DNA from: Cryptomeria japonica
Lineage: Eukaryota; Streptophyta; Pinopsida; Cupressales; Cupressaceae
NCBI RefSeq assembly: GCF_030272615.1
Contig: NC_081411.1
Span: 216,522,154 to 216,586,153, forward strand
Reading direction: 5' to 3'
Length of the DNA: 64,000 nucleotides
Part shown: positions 34,188-45,960 of the stretch, piece after piece
Position numbering within the stretch: the stretch's first letter is position 1
How the letters are laid out: every line of letters begins with the position of its first letter
Program-made: the position numbers and the translations under genes
Notes under the pieces: generated by a model
What the model was told of the DNA's origin: nothing
The model's database searches: none
What the model saw: the letters and a program-made list of their open reading frames with translations, nothing else

Positions 34188-37100
34188 ATGGTTGAAACCC
34201 GTCTTCAAAAATCTAGGAGAGAAACTAAAGAGGCTCAAGAGTCTGCAAACGTGAGTTCTTATGAGTATGACAACGATTTATTTTTCAATCCTGAGCATAC
34301 TACATTGCCGGACATGGATGTTTATAGAAACATTCCAAATGTGGAAAACGCAGACACTACAAACAACAATGCTACACACAATGACAATGTGGACAACTTT
34401 TCAATACATTCAGCAGATGTAGAAGAATCCATTATGAATCCCCATTTCAATCGATTGGTTGAAGAAATAATGAGGAGGGATAGACAATACTTCTTACACA
34501 TGATGGCACAAAGTGGAGCCAAGATACCACATGATTTTGACATGTCTCAAATTATGGAAAACCAAACTTTGCAACAAACTCACTCCAACATGGATCAAAG
34601 GAGACCTAATAGTGGAGGAAATAGAGGACCACATATGGTACTTGACTCAGCATCAGCTTTGCTTCAAAAACCAGAGGTCCCACATACACATGCTCAAACG
34701 TATGATACTTACCTTCGAAGACCATTATGGAAGTCTTACGCAGATAGATATGCTCAAGCTATGGATCAACCAAAACAAGTGGATACTCAAAGGCATGCTC
34801 AAAATTTGGACACAAGGAAACCCCGTGTCAAATTTGGGGGCAACGCAATAGAACATGACATGCGTGTAGAATATGGTATACATGCACAAAATAGATATGG
34901 GGTTCCTCAACATGAAGCTATACCAAGTGCTCCATACATACCGCATCAATATAGACCTCCTCCATATGAACATGTGTATGATCAATATCATCCATATATG
35001 CAATATGCTCCTCCTCCAATTGGTGCCTCAAACATGGGATATGGTTCAAGAAGTCGATCTCCACCTAAGAGCAATTTGGAGCAACAAATCAGGGATTTAC
35101 AAAAGAAAATGGAGGACATAAATACACCAAAGCCAACATACACAATGAGAGACATATGTCCTTATCCATTTGACAAGAGCATTCCAATGCCTCCATTTCC
35201 TACACACTTTGTGACACCTAAATTTGACAAGTATAGAAGAAAAGGGGACCCCAAGGCACACATAAGACAATTTTTCACAGCTTGCATTGAAGTAGCTTCA
35301 GAAGAGACATATTTGATGAGATTATTCCCACAAAGCTTAGGTGATCAAGCTATGGAATGGTTCTCCCAACTACCACCTGGTATTAAGTCATGGGGTGACT
35401 TAGCAGAGGCATTTATTCAACATTTCTCCTACAATATAGAGACAGACATATCAGTCACTAATTTGTGCAATACTAAGCAAAAAGAGGGAGAATCTTTTGC
35501 ATCATTTTTACAAAGATGGAGAAATCTAGCCAGCAGATGCTGTTGTGAAATTCCACAGAAACAAATGGTAGAAATGTTCACACAAAATGTTAATGGGGAC
35601 ATTGGCTATGATCTAAGAAAAGCTTGTTTGTCCACCTTCAAGGATGTCATTGAAAAAGGCTTAGCAACAGAAAAGGTTCTAATTGAACAAGGAGTCATTA
35701 AGATATTCAAGGAAAACAAAGATGAATTTAAAGGAAAAGATAAGCCAAGATTTTGGAATAAAAACAAGAACACAGTCAATGATGGTGTTGTTGATGCCAA
35801 TACAGTGTGACCCAAATTCACCTTTTCAGGATCAAGTTCTACAAACAATCAAGTGAATACTCAAACAACTTCTAGATCACGAAGGAAGTACACCCCATTG
35901 GAAGAACCACTTGAATCAATCTTCAAAAAGCTTGTGGCAAACAAAGTGATCACAGTTCTAGATTTTCCTCCATATGAACCAAAGGTTAAACCAAATTGGT
36001 GGAATGATGATGAGTATTGTGAATTTCATAAGAGCAAGGGTCATAAAACAGGAAATTGTCATCGACTGAAGAATATCGTACAAGATCTCATTGATAGAGG
36101 TGACATTGAGATTGAGGGACACTCATCCAATCAAGAACATGAGATGTTTAAGGAACCATTCCTCAAGCATGACAAGGGAAAAGCCAAAGTCACAGATGAT
36201 CAAGCCAACTATACTAGAGCACCTTACAACTATGATTCAACTATCAATCATATCTCGATGGACAATCATGTCTCTACTATTATCATCAAGGACAAAACTC
36301 CTGAGAGTTCTACCCAGCAACCCAAGATTGTCCTAAGAGGTGTTGGATCTTCTTCCGAACCTACCTCTGAATGTCATGTTACAACTCGTCGAGGTAAATT
36401 TACTTTGCCAGGTGCCTCCACTAAAAATACCGCTTCTTCATCAACCAAACTTGAATATGGCCTTGTCAAACAGTTAGGGAAGACACCCGCACTCATCTCC
36501 ATCCTTGAGCTCTTACGCATATCCCCCGCTCATAAAGCTATTCTTGACAAAATCTTGAGAGACACCACCATTCCTACTGATCTGAACGTGAACCAGTTTC
36601 AAGCCATGGTGGGATACCTGTCCGTTCCACATTCCCTTACATTCATAGAAGCCGATGATGCCTCTGTAAGTCAACCACATAATGCACCATTACACATTGA
36701 AGCCTTCATACACAAACATAGAATCAAACGAGTCCTGATAGATGGAGGACCAGGTCTAAACATTTGTACATTGAACACTATTAAACAATTGGGATATTCC
36801 GACAAAGCTGTGAATTCTACAAACAAAATTACCATCAAGGCATATGATGATGAAGAGCGTTCATCCAAGGGTACAGTCACCTTACCTCTCAGAGTTGGGC
36901 CAGTTACAAAGGATGTAGTTTTTCAAGTCCTAGACCTTGATCTCACATACAACGTATTACTAGGACATCCATGGATTCATGAGATGAGTGTAGTCCCATC
37001 GACATATCACCAATGCATCAAGTTTCCACACAATGGAGTTGAAGTGACTGTCAAAGCGGATCCAAATCCATTCATATATTGCAACAATCTGCCACCTCAA

Positions 37101-39017
37101 TCAGAAATTACAATCCTAGTCAATCGAGAAGCAATTCCATCATCAGCATATGTGGATCCAGAATCATTGAAAGCTTCTACATGCAAACAAGTAGAGATCA
37201 AAGAAAATTTCAAGATTAAAGACTTAGGATGTGGTGAGTATATATTTCATGTTGACCAACTCCCATTATCTCCTAAGGTATTCAGTCGACAAGAACAATC
37301 TACAAGCAATATGCAAGACCAAGGAATTGGGTGTGAACCACCTAGTGTTGTGGCTACTAGGTCTAAATGCAAATCTCCTCTAGCAGTGCAAGCAACTCTT
37401 GATATCAATAGTCCTAAGAGTGGTTCCAGCAAAGAATCTATTGAGCATATCGCCAGCCCTCTTGAGAACTCACATAACTTTACAATATCATCCACTCATT
37501 CCATTTCCACTCCTCTCCTAGACTTGGATCAACAAGAATTACAAAAGCCCTTACTCATTGGGTATCAAAAATCAAGCTATGAACAAAAAAATCTAAAAGT
37601 CAATAATAAAGAAAAATCCTTTAGTCCAAATCAAAATCAAAAGCTATTGGACTCTGCAAAAATAAAAATCAAGGATAAAAATCCTATGAAAGAAAAAGAA
37701 CAAGAGTTGATCTCCCCTAATATCAAAATAACTGGGGGCAAAAGTTCTACAATTTTAAGTCAAAAAGATTACTTGTTGATCCTAAGTCTCCATCATGCTA
37801 TCCTACTTTCACTTCTTTTCATAGTCATAAGCCTTCATAACTCATCCACTTGTTCCACACATCCATCCCCTTTTGGTGATACATCATGGACCTTTAATGG
37901 ATCTTCCTCGAAGGACTTTGCTATTAGTGATGCCCAAACTTCTTCAAGTGACATGCATATGGGCCTATGTAGTCCACATGCTAGTGGTCCTACCTTGGCC
38001 AAGAAACTCATTAGGACTGGATATTACTGGCCCAATATGGAAAAAGACTCATATTAGTTTGTCAAGAAATGTAAGCAATGTCAAATACATGGAGACCTCA
38101 TACATGCACCAGTACAAGAACTACAACCACTTGCGTCTCCTTGGCCCTTTTGTCAGTGGGGACTTGATCTCATAGGCAAGATTCACCCTCCTTCTTCCAA
38201 TGGTCATAAATTCATTATCACAGCCACAGAGTATTTCACAAAGTGGATTGAAGCCGTGCCTCTCACACAAGTCACTGGAAAACAAATTGCTACCTTCATC
38301 CTTAACTATATCATATGCCGATATGGTATTCCTGATTCCATTATTACTGATAACGGGCGTCCCTTCAAAAATCAGGATGTTCGTGAACTCTGTGACCGCT
38401 TCCATATTTTCCATCGTTTCTCCACACCATATTACCCCCAAGGTAATGGCCAAGCTGAGGCGTCTAATAAAACAATCCTTAAAATCCTCAAGAAGACAGT
38501 CAACGACGCTGGCCGTAATTGGCATATCCAACTCAATCCTGCACTTTGGGCCTACCGCACAAGTGTCCGCACACCTATAGGAGCTACACCCTACTCACTT
38601 GTCTATGGCACTGAAGCCATCTTTCCTATCGAGGTCGAGTTACCCTCTTTACGGGTCTCTTTGCAAAACATCATCACTGATGAAGACTATAGGGTCTCTC
38701 GCTTACAAGAACTAGAACTGCTGGATGAACGGAGACAAACTGCTTTTAATCATCTCAAGGCTTATCAACAACGAATGAGTCGCAGCTATAATCACAAGGT
38801 CAAGCCTCGCACATTTGAGGTAGGTGACTTGGTTCTTAGAGAAAACCCCAAGAATCAGCAAGATAGAGAGAAGAAGGGCAAGTTTGAACCAAACTGGCTT
38901 GGTCCTTACATTGTTATAGTAGCCTATGGATCTGGGGCATATCAGCTCTCAACTACAGAAGGTGAACCTTTGGAGGATCCTATCAACAACATGCACCTTC
39001 GCAGGTTCTACGCATAG
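34188..39017 (+). pseudogene. Tat2 gag-protease-integrase polyprotein with two in-frame stops and no RT
   Basis: One frame runs 1610 codons from MVETRLQKSRRETKEAQ, broken only by TGA at residue 541 and TAG at residue 1290. It holds the gag core (about 330-460: MRLFPQSLGDQAMEWF, LCNTKQKEGESFASFLQRWR) and a CHHC knuckle at 611 (CEFHKSKGHKTGNC). Protease VLIDGGPGLNICTL starts near 849. The linker holds a hydrophobic helix near 1195-1215 (YLLILSLHHAILLSLLF). Integrase starts near 1255, with Asp 1327, Asp 1388 and Glu 1424 (DD35E), and ends in a GPY module (PNWLGPYIVI). Reverse transcriptase and both RNase H modules are missing: protease to integrase spans about 0.9 kb, against about 3.7 kb in Tat1. 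The integrase acids are intact. TGA probably came from CGA, and TAG from CAG. The element would need enzymes from elsewhere. Confidence 0.93.
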
Positions 39018-40660
39018 CTCATCGGAATATCCTAATTCAAAAATACAAAAAAATCAAAAAAAAAATTCAAAAATACAAAAAAAATTATAAACCAAAAAAA
39101 TCGTTACTTGGTGAAAACTTGGCAAACAGGCGCCTTGTGACACAAAAAAAAATTGAAAAATCAAAAAAAGTAAAGAGAAATAATTTCATCCAATGGTGAA
39201 AACCACTTCGGTGGCGCGCTGGGCAAGTACCATGGTGAAAACTGGGTCACCAGCGCCATGCGTAGAGACATTTCTCCTCCCTCCTTCAGGATTCTCTTTC
39301 ATCTTTTCACTTTGCACACACGCACGACCAATTCATCCATAATAAACTTACCCATTCCCATCATGGATTGTTATTGATCTACCCAAGATTGGTTAGCCAT
39401 TCATAATAAACCTCCCTTTCCATCCATAATAAATTAGATCCTATCTGTGGCTAAGGCAATTCCTACGTCTAGTGATGGGTGTGGAACTAAGAACATCACA
39501 TGTTTCGAGGAGTACAGTTTCTTCCAGCTTCCTTCGATCTATTCGTGCACAATCCGCAATCAAGCAATATTTGCATCGCCAGATCCGCAATAAAGTTTCA
39601 TCTTCTCCGCAATAAAGTATCAGTTTCATGGATTCAGTTAGTTTCAGATTAGACACAACAGCAACAATAAGCTTCAACAAATCAAATCTTTCAACAGACT
39701 CAGACAACATATGGTTCAGTGCTATCTATCCTTTTGTGACAGTAAACATTGTGACCACAATCAAATAAGACTTATACAAGTGACAAGAGACACTAAAATT
39801 GAGGACTACAGTGGATGTTGGTGTCGAGTCTTGGTTTTCTTTTGATTTTATCTTTTGGTGACATGTCTTTTAGCTTTTCCAGGATGTCTTTGACTAGAGA
39901 TTCTATCTCTAGGATGTCTTTGACTAGAAAGGCGAGGATGGGGTATCGTCACCTATTTGCATTTGCTGTCTGTGGATTGTCTCTTAGTAATGCTATGACT
40001 TGTCCAAGGATATGAGGACACTGTGAGTCTAGTATGAATTGGGGCATTCCTTGTTTGTGACTGTCTTATCTCCATGCAAACAGGTACAATGACTTTCTGG
40101 GTCGAACAAATGCCTCGATTGTCATAACCTACTTGCCATAATAAATATCTCAATGATGATAACGCATAAGAAGCTCTTTCACTTTCATATCTTCTGTCTT
40201 TCATCCCCCTTTCTTGATTGACTTCCATCATCCTTCTCGAGTCTGTGTAGCCTGCTATCACATGACTGAGTATAATGACACACCAAAAACATTTGCATTT
40301 CATGTAGTTGCACCTGCATTACCACATATAAGCATTTCATACGTACATATAGATATCACAACTGCATCACATCCTGCACACAACACCTGTTAGCACAATT
40401 TACATTTGCATTATCATATTCATCTGCATTACATACATTCACATTTGCATCATGCATACACATATAAAACATAAAAGAACAAAAAAATATGTTGCATTGC
40501 ATCATATACATATTTGCATCCATATCATAAGCATCACATAAAACATACATCATGAAAAATCTCATCACATAGGTACACATGCATATAGCTGCTGCAAAGA
40601 TGAATCATCTCATATATATAATTAAAAGTGTCATGATACAATGATGTCAAAATCATATGG
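39018..40660 (+). other. Tat2 3' region after integrase, non-coding
   Basis: It has A-rich tracts (39,035-39,180) and two GGTGAAAAC...GCGC motifs near 39,200-39,260, also faintly present after the Tat1 integrase. CCGCAATAAAGT repeats lie near 39,555-39,625, and a CAT/ATAC-rich low-complexity tract at 40,290-40,640. No recognisable gene is seen on either strand. Confidence 0.5.
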
Positions 40661-40670
40661 CTACACTCAC

Positions 40671-41940
40671 CCGTAGGTGTCTACATCATCATACAAAATG
40701 GTACAAAATTGATACAGAGGAACCCACTGATAACTACTGCCAACACTGTTGGTAGTGCTAATCCTGTCCATGTCATGGTATCCCATGCCACATGTCCCAC
40801 CCTCATCTCCAGTCCCAGATCCTAGAACACTCGTCTCAGTGCATCCCTGTCTCCGTCTCGATCGTAGGGTACTAACTCCCCATCGATCGGTATCCGTAGA
40901 ATCCTGTATACATCCTCCAAGGTGACTGTCACCTCCCCCAATCGGCAAATGAAAAGTACATGCCTCAGAGTGCCATCTCTCAGCTAGTGCAGTCAGAAAT
41001 CCCATGTTTGCCGAAAACTCAAGCACATATAGAACATGTCTCAAACCCATCTCCTCGATGGCAGCTCTATCCTCGAGCGACAACTTAGGTCACAATCTCT
41101 GTGTCGACGGGAATCTCTCCTGTGACTCTAGCATCGGCAAATACTCCTGCAGTCAAGCAAATCAATCGTGTCAGTCATAGTGGCATTCACCGTTCATCAC
41201 AAAATGCTACTTTTTATCTAAATGCATATGGTTATCTATCCTAGTGACACTCACTGTTCATCACAAAGTGTTGCTTCTATCCTAGTAGTACTCCCTGTTC
41301 ATCACAAAGTACTACGTGAATGACACTCACTGTTCATCACAAAGTGTTGCTCACATTTGCACTCCCTGTTCATCACAAAGTGCTGCTCATACTTTGGGTA
41401 TTCCCTGTTCATCACAAAGTACTCTATCCTGGTTCTCCCTGTTCATCACAAAGTGCCTTGATCTATCCTAGTCTTCCCTAGAGGACCTGCTTGAGTGTAT
41501 CTTCTCAGCAGCTTATCCAATCAACAACGTATGTTCATCACAGAATTGCTGATTTGACCTAGAAGACAAAACCTTTCATTTTTCAGACATAAACGTGCTT
41601 TTAACTTACAAACGCGCCTATAGACTGCACAAGCACGCCTTAACAACACAGACGTCCCTGCATGACGTAAACACGCCCGCATTTGACATAGACGTGGTTC
41701 CAGACATAGACGTGCCTGGCACCGACACAGACGCGCCTGACACCGACGCAGACGCGGTTACACGGTTTTGGACTTTTTTGTACCCTATTCCTAAGCACAT
41801 TTATTGCTCTAACTAGCATGCATTAATGACAAAAGTAAATGCGTGAAAGTACGAGGAGGTTTGGTGGTACTTACCGGCTCTCCTGCCTCTGCTGGTCTCT
41901 GAAATCGTCGAACGCGGTCGAATCTGTGCACGAAGGCCAT
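40671..41940 (-). pseudogene. Tat2 antisense gene for a plant mobile domain (PMD) protein
   Basis: Read on the minus strand, exon 1 (41,940-41,875) encodes MAFVHRFDRVRRFQRPAEAG plus EP and ends at CCG|GTAAGT. The intron (41,874-41,146) ends TTGACTGCAG. Exon 2 starts EYLPMLESQERFPSTQRL and contains DRAAIEEMGLRHVLYV and FLTALAERWHSEACTFHLPI, then TVTLEDVYRILRIPIDGE, the PMD signature as I know it from MAIN-like proteins. It ends near a GGGTGAGT donor at about 40,671. Defects are TGA after STQRL, TAG after ALRRVF, and one extra G in a run of five near 40,935 that shifts the frame after HLPIG. The usual PMD role in Arabidopsis MAIN/MAIL1 is silencing and genome stability; a role here is unknown. 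Confidence 0.75.
41146..41874 (-). repeat. Intron of the Tat2 antisense gene, with two tandem arrays
   Basis: The acceptor-side array (about 41,180-41,460) repeats CTCCCTGTTCATCACAAAGT about eight times at irregular 30-50 bp spacing. The donor-side array (about 41,590-41,760) repeats AGACGCGCCTGACACCGAC-like words. Both arrays lie inside the predicted intron. Confidence 0.7.
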
Positions 41941-42030
41941 CGCTGCTGACTGCTGCTGCTCTTTTCTCGCTCTGCACTTTGATCTCGTGGATGTGTGGAT
42001 GACAATGAGGATGTCGTTTTCCCGTGGTCT

Positions 42031-42038
42031 ATCTTATA
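42031..42038 (-). promoter_or_regulatory. TATA box of the Tat2 antisense gene
   Basis: GGCTATAAGATAG on the minus strand lies 91 bases before the antisense ATG. The Tat1 counterpart GGCTATATAAG lies 83 bases before its ATG. Confidence 0.6.
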
Positions 42039-42270
42039 GCCTACCCTAGCCCTCGCCCTCATTTCCTGAGTCAGTTTTCATTATCCCATGACTTTGTCAC
42101 TTTATCCGGTTAGTCCATTCTCGCCTTTCTTTCTTATCGAGAGATTGTCTGCAATCTTTTCAGACATTTTCATCCAATCTTTCGAGGGGGCATATCATTC
42201 CCATCTTGGGGCAACTCTGTATCAGTTCATCTTATCTTCTTTGAAACAACGCGACAAGCCGCATTGTCTC

Positions 42271-42284
42271 AAAGAGGGGCAAAA
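42271..42284 (+). other. Tat2 polypurine tract
   Basis: AAAGAGGGGCAAAA lies directly before the 3' LTR. Tat1 has GAAAGAGGGGCAAAA at 47,065-47,079. Confidence 0.9.
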
Positions 42285-43053
42285 TGTAGACACTCAAAAT
42301 TGTCATGTCTAATTAAATAAATATTTTATTTATTTAATTATCTAAGCCTAATTCTTCTATTAATTAAATAAATCTTTATTTATTTAATTAATTCATTTAT
42401 CCTCTTCTAGCCTTATTTCTCATTTAAATAAATACATTTATTTATTTAAATTATCCTTTTCCTAAATTAAATAAATATCTTATTTATTTAATTGATCCCA
42501 CTTCTTCTATTAATTAAATAAATCTTTATTTATTTAATTAATTCATTAGCTTTTTCTACACATGACACATGTCATTCATCTCTTAATTCCTACACTACCT
42601 ACCTCTTTCATTATTTTATTATTTCTTCTACCTACCCTCTAATCCTAGCCGACCTCCTTTTTACACCTCTCAATCTTATCCCTCCATTTCTTATTGTGTC
42701 TTCTATTTAAGGAGATGCTTCCTTCATTATCAAACCCTAATCGACAACCTTGAGGACTTGGCTATACTACGATCCTACTTGCAACCACATTCTGTTCTTT
42801 GTTGAGCTCTTGTGCACATAAAATCTGAGAGCAAATATATCAAGCAAGATCAATGGAGATAGGAAGAATGGAGATCAAAACCCTATTGGACATGTGATGG
42901 TATAATCTTTGTGATTTTGTTTTATTTACATTGTCTTAGGTAATCTTCATATGTTATGGTGGATCTTTGTTGTTGTTAGGCTAGGGTTTTTGTGGTTGGA
43001 TTCATTTAGCCTTTCAATTTTGTTATTATTGTTATCCATTTTCACCATATACA
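42285..43053 (+). repeat. Tat2 3' LTR
   Basis: It has the same length as the 5' copy with seven base differences, and is followed by TCTAC, the second target copy. Confidence 0.95.
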
Positions 43054-43409
43054 TCTACATCTCATCAAAGGACTACATCAAAATGATCAAATACGTCAAA
43101 TGAGGGGAAATCTAGGAGTTGGTTGCCACTCGAATTTTTTGGCCTGACACCAAGACCACCACCTGTACCTGCAGGTTCGACACCTATATCATCATCACCA
43201 GGATCTCTCCTAGGTCCCATGACTCCTTAACTGCTCTCCTGTCTCTTTGATGCCCCACACAATGAGCTCGATACAAACGATGGTGCTCGTCGCTCTAGTG
43301 GCACAACCTGATGGTACAAGCTCTTGTAATGCTCTGCCCTCTCAAATTGATGCATAAGATCCCTCATAGTATCTTGAGTCAGAACCTGTGTAGGAGGGTA
43401 AATGTACAA

Positions 43410-44510
43410 TGTTGTGTCATACTTTTATAAAGGCATCGACCAACAAAACTAAAACTATTTAACTTCGACCGCAAAAAAGTGACATTTCTAAATTGAATTT
43501 TGAAATGATGTAAACTGACCAAATGTAGAAATATTAATGCAATTTATGTTTGTTATTTTTAAAAAAATTTAGGAAAAAAATTGATATTTTTTTATAATTT
43601 CAAAGACAGATTTTTCATTGCTGAAAAATGCTGAAAAATCAGGGGTTCTAGTCAGCGCCACACAAGAAAATGAAAATGGACTTATTTTTTTATGATTTTT
43701 TTTGAAGTAGAGAACATATATATGTAGTGTTAATTAAATTTGTTTTTAAATTTTGATGTATATTTTCCTCGTTATAATATTTTGAAGTCCAACATAGATA
43801 AATTTGACAGTTTTTGGTCGACGCCACATCTTTACTAGTAAATTTATCATTAACCAAAAATACCCTTTTCGAGAAGATTCTCTCATCTAGTGAAAAATTA
43901 TTTTTTATATTTTATTCAATATTTATTTGTTAATTTCGAATCAGTCTCTTTTTTTACTTAAAAAAGCTACTCGCAATGTTTAATTAATAAAAAAATATTC
44001 AAAATTACCAAAATAGTACAAAAATTATATGAACGGATTTTTGACTTCGAGATCTGCAAAAGGGTATTTTTTGTTTTTTGGAAAAAAAATTCAAATTGAT
44101 GATTAATTAGCCAGAAATAGAATCTAACAAAAATGCACAAAAAGTGACCTTTTTGGTGCCACATGGCAAGCCACATAGGATAGTTTGGCCGAACTCAGTT
44201 CGACCGAACTACCCTTAGTTTCAACATTTCAAAAAATTTTGATTTTTTTTTATGGTGGCTTTTCAACTAAGGGAGTTCAACCAAAATGAGTTTGATCAGT
44301 TCGACTGAACTCCTAGTGCCATTTCGGTGCCACGGAGGCATCACGCAGCCAAGGAGTAGTCCAACTGAACTGAGTTTGGTCAAACTCAGTTTGGCCAGAC
44401 TACCCTCCGTTGGCCCAAAGTGTGACACAACTCCATGCTTTTTCCTAGTAGTCTACTAAATCATCTGCATAAGCTACTCTACGCGGCCCCGTCGCTCTCT
44501 CTTTGCATCC
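43410..44510. other. Tat1 3' region between last and middle antisense exons
   Basis: It is AT-rich and non-coding. Near 44,178-44,405 it has a cluster of palindromic words (CGAACTCAGTTCG, AGTTTGGTCAAACT, GTTCGACTGAAC). Confidence 0.5.
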
Positions 44511-45289
44511 CGCTCAGCTATCAACTAAGTGACTTGTCCTTGCAGCTGGGTATTCTATGCCTAAGCTTGTGCCAACTGTTCCTATAAATCTTGCACCATG
44601 GAGTGCAAGGCAACTATCTATGCCTACTTCTGATGGGAGGGCATTGTAATCTATATCGTTGGCCTTTGAGAGAGTTGTGGATCTTGAGCTACCTACACCT
44701 GTGCTTACTAACCTGTATTGGGACCGTGGGTGGTAGCATGTATGTCCTCCTCTGCCTAACCAATGGTTGCAGATCCTCCTCCACCTAAGTAGTGGTTGTG
44801 AATCCTCCTCCTCCTCCTCAAATCCCCCCATCTCACCCATCACCTCCTCTCCCAACTCCTCCGACTCCATCCCCTCCTATGACTCCTCCTCCTCATCTCC
44901 TACCTGTAATGGCCCTCCTTGTCCTAAAGATGCTCTCTGACCTCTCCCTCTCCCCATCACTCTACATCCTCAGCCACATCCTGTACACATCCTATAATGT
45001 AACTATAATCTCTACTGTCAGTAAGTGAAAGGTGTTATGCTCACCCTGCCATCTCTCAGCTAATGCAGTCGATAGGGCCATGTTCTTCTAGTAGGAAGGC
45101 ATGAACAGGATGTGCGACAAACCACATGCAAAAATCATAGGTCTGTCACCATCAGTAAGAGCTCCCCACATAGCAAAAGTCTTCGGGTATCGCTCTTGAA
45201 GGATCAACACACCAAATGAAGCCTACATCAAGATATCAACACCATATCAGTTCTATCTATCAAATGGATCAATCAACATGAGTCATATA

Positions 45290-45960
45290 AAAAAATCTTG
45301 TATCAAATTAGTAATCAATCTCATTGACCTCCTATCAATGACACAAGTCACGCTATCGAATTCAAGTGGGTTCATCTTAGCCTGTCCTATCAGTGATGCA
45401 AGTCACACTATCAAATTTAGCTGGGTTCATCTTAGCCTATCCTATTAGTGACGCAAGTCATGCTATCAATCTAGAGTTTCGATCATAAACTCTTATCAGT
45501 TGAGTGGGTTCATCTTAGCCTATCCTATTAGTGATGAAAGTCACACTATCATTCTAGAGTTTCGATCTTAAACTCTTATTGCATGGGAAGGTTCATCTCA
45601 ACTTATCCTATCAAAGACCGTCATTTAACCTATCAAGCACTTGAAGTGTTGATCATGCATTGTTAAATAGTCCTCTCCTATCAATGACACAAGTCATGCT
45701 ATCAAATTCAGGTAGGTTTAGCTCAGCCTATCCTATCAGTGACGAAAGTCACACTGTCATTCTAGAGTTTCAATCTTAAACTCTTATCTGCATGGGAAGG
45801 TTCATCTCAGCCTATCCTATTAGTGACCTAGTCATTGAACCTATCAAGAACTTGAAGTGTCAATCATACACTATTAAGAAAACCTCTCTATTAGTGACAC
45901 ATGCCACACTATCAGTCTAGATTTTCGATCATAAACTCTATCTATCCAAACACAAACCGA
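45290..45960. repeat. Tandem repeats in the intron of the Tat1 antisense gene
   Basis: A unit of about 55-110 bp recurs, built on TCATCTTAGCCTATCCTATT and AGTGACGCAAGTCACACTATC, the second word being an inverted repeat (GTGAC...GTCAC). About eight diverged copies can be traced. A second array of ATGCGCTA / ATGTGCTA words follows at about 46,130-46,345, nearer the donor. Confidence 0.75.

Larger units (their letters stand above)
30859..43053 (+). mobile_element. Tat2: young Tat-type Gypsy element lacking reverse transcriptase
   Basis: Two 769-bp LTRs (30,859-31,627 and 42,285-43,053) differ at only seven positions by my count. The target duplication TCTAC is perfect. The contents are the primer region TTTTGGCACACCCGGTGGG, a long leader with three 302-bp repeats, one gag-protease-integrase frame, a CAT-rich tract, an antisense PMD-type gene and polypurine tract AAAGAGGGGCAAAA. 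It lies inside the 3' region of Tat1, to which it is related. Confidence 0.95.

Noticed and set aside
34855-35003. His/Tyr/Met-rich frames in other registers of Tat2 gag
   Set aside because: They arise from low-complexity gag sequence on either strand, without independent signals.
35808-35810. Programmed read-through or a gag/pol boundary at the TGA of Tat2
   Set aside because: It falls inside gag, before the zinc knuckle, and Tat1 has no stop at that codon; a CGA-to-TGA change is simpler.
35853-38057. A separate pol gene starting at the ATG at 35,853
   Set aside because: It is the same frame as the upstream gag and begins in the middle of gag; one polyprotein broken by TGA fits better.
39441-39710. 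Minus-strand frame of 89 codons in the Tat2 3' region as the missing last PMD exon
   Set aside because: Its translation shows no likeness to the Tat1 last exon (MRDLMHQFERAEHY), and its start is not next to a splice acceptor that I can see.
41180-41460. Regularly spaced direct repeats that look like a CRISPR array
   Set aside because: Spacing is irregular, the units drift, and the context is the intron of a plant retroelement; it is a minisatellite.
41595-41816. Plus-strand frame rich in Asp/Pro/Thr
   Set aside because: It is a translation of the GACGCGCC array in the antisense intron and has no other support.
44514-44870. Glu/Gly-rich minus-strand frame as a separate protein
   Set aside because: It is partly overlapped by the decayed antisense PMD exon and driven by a CCT-rich stretch; no motif is visible.
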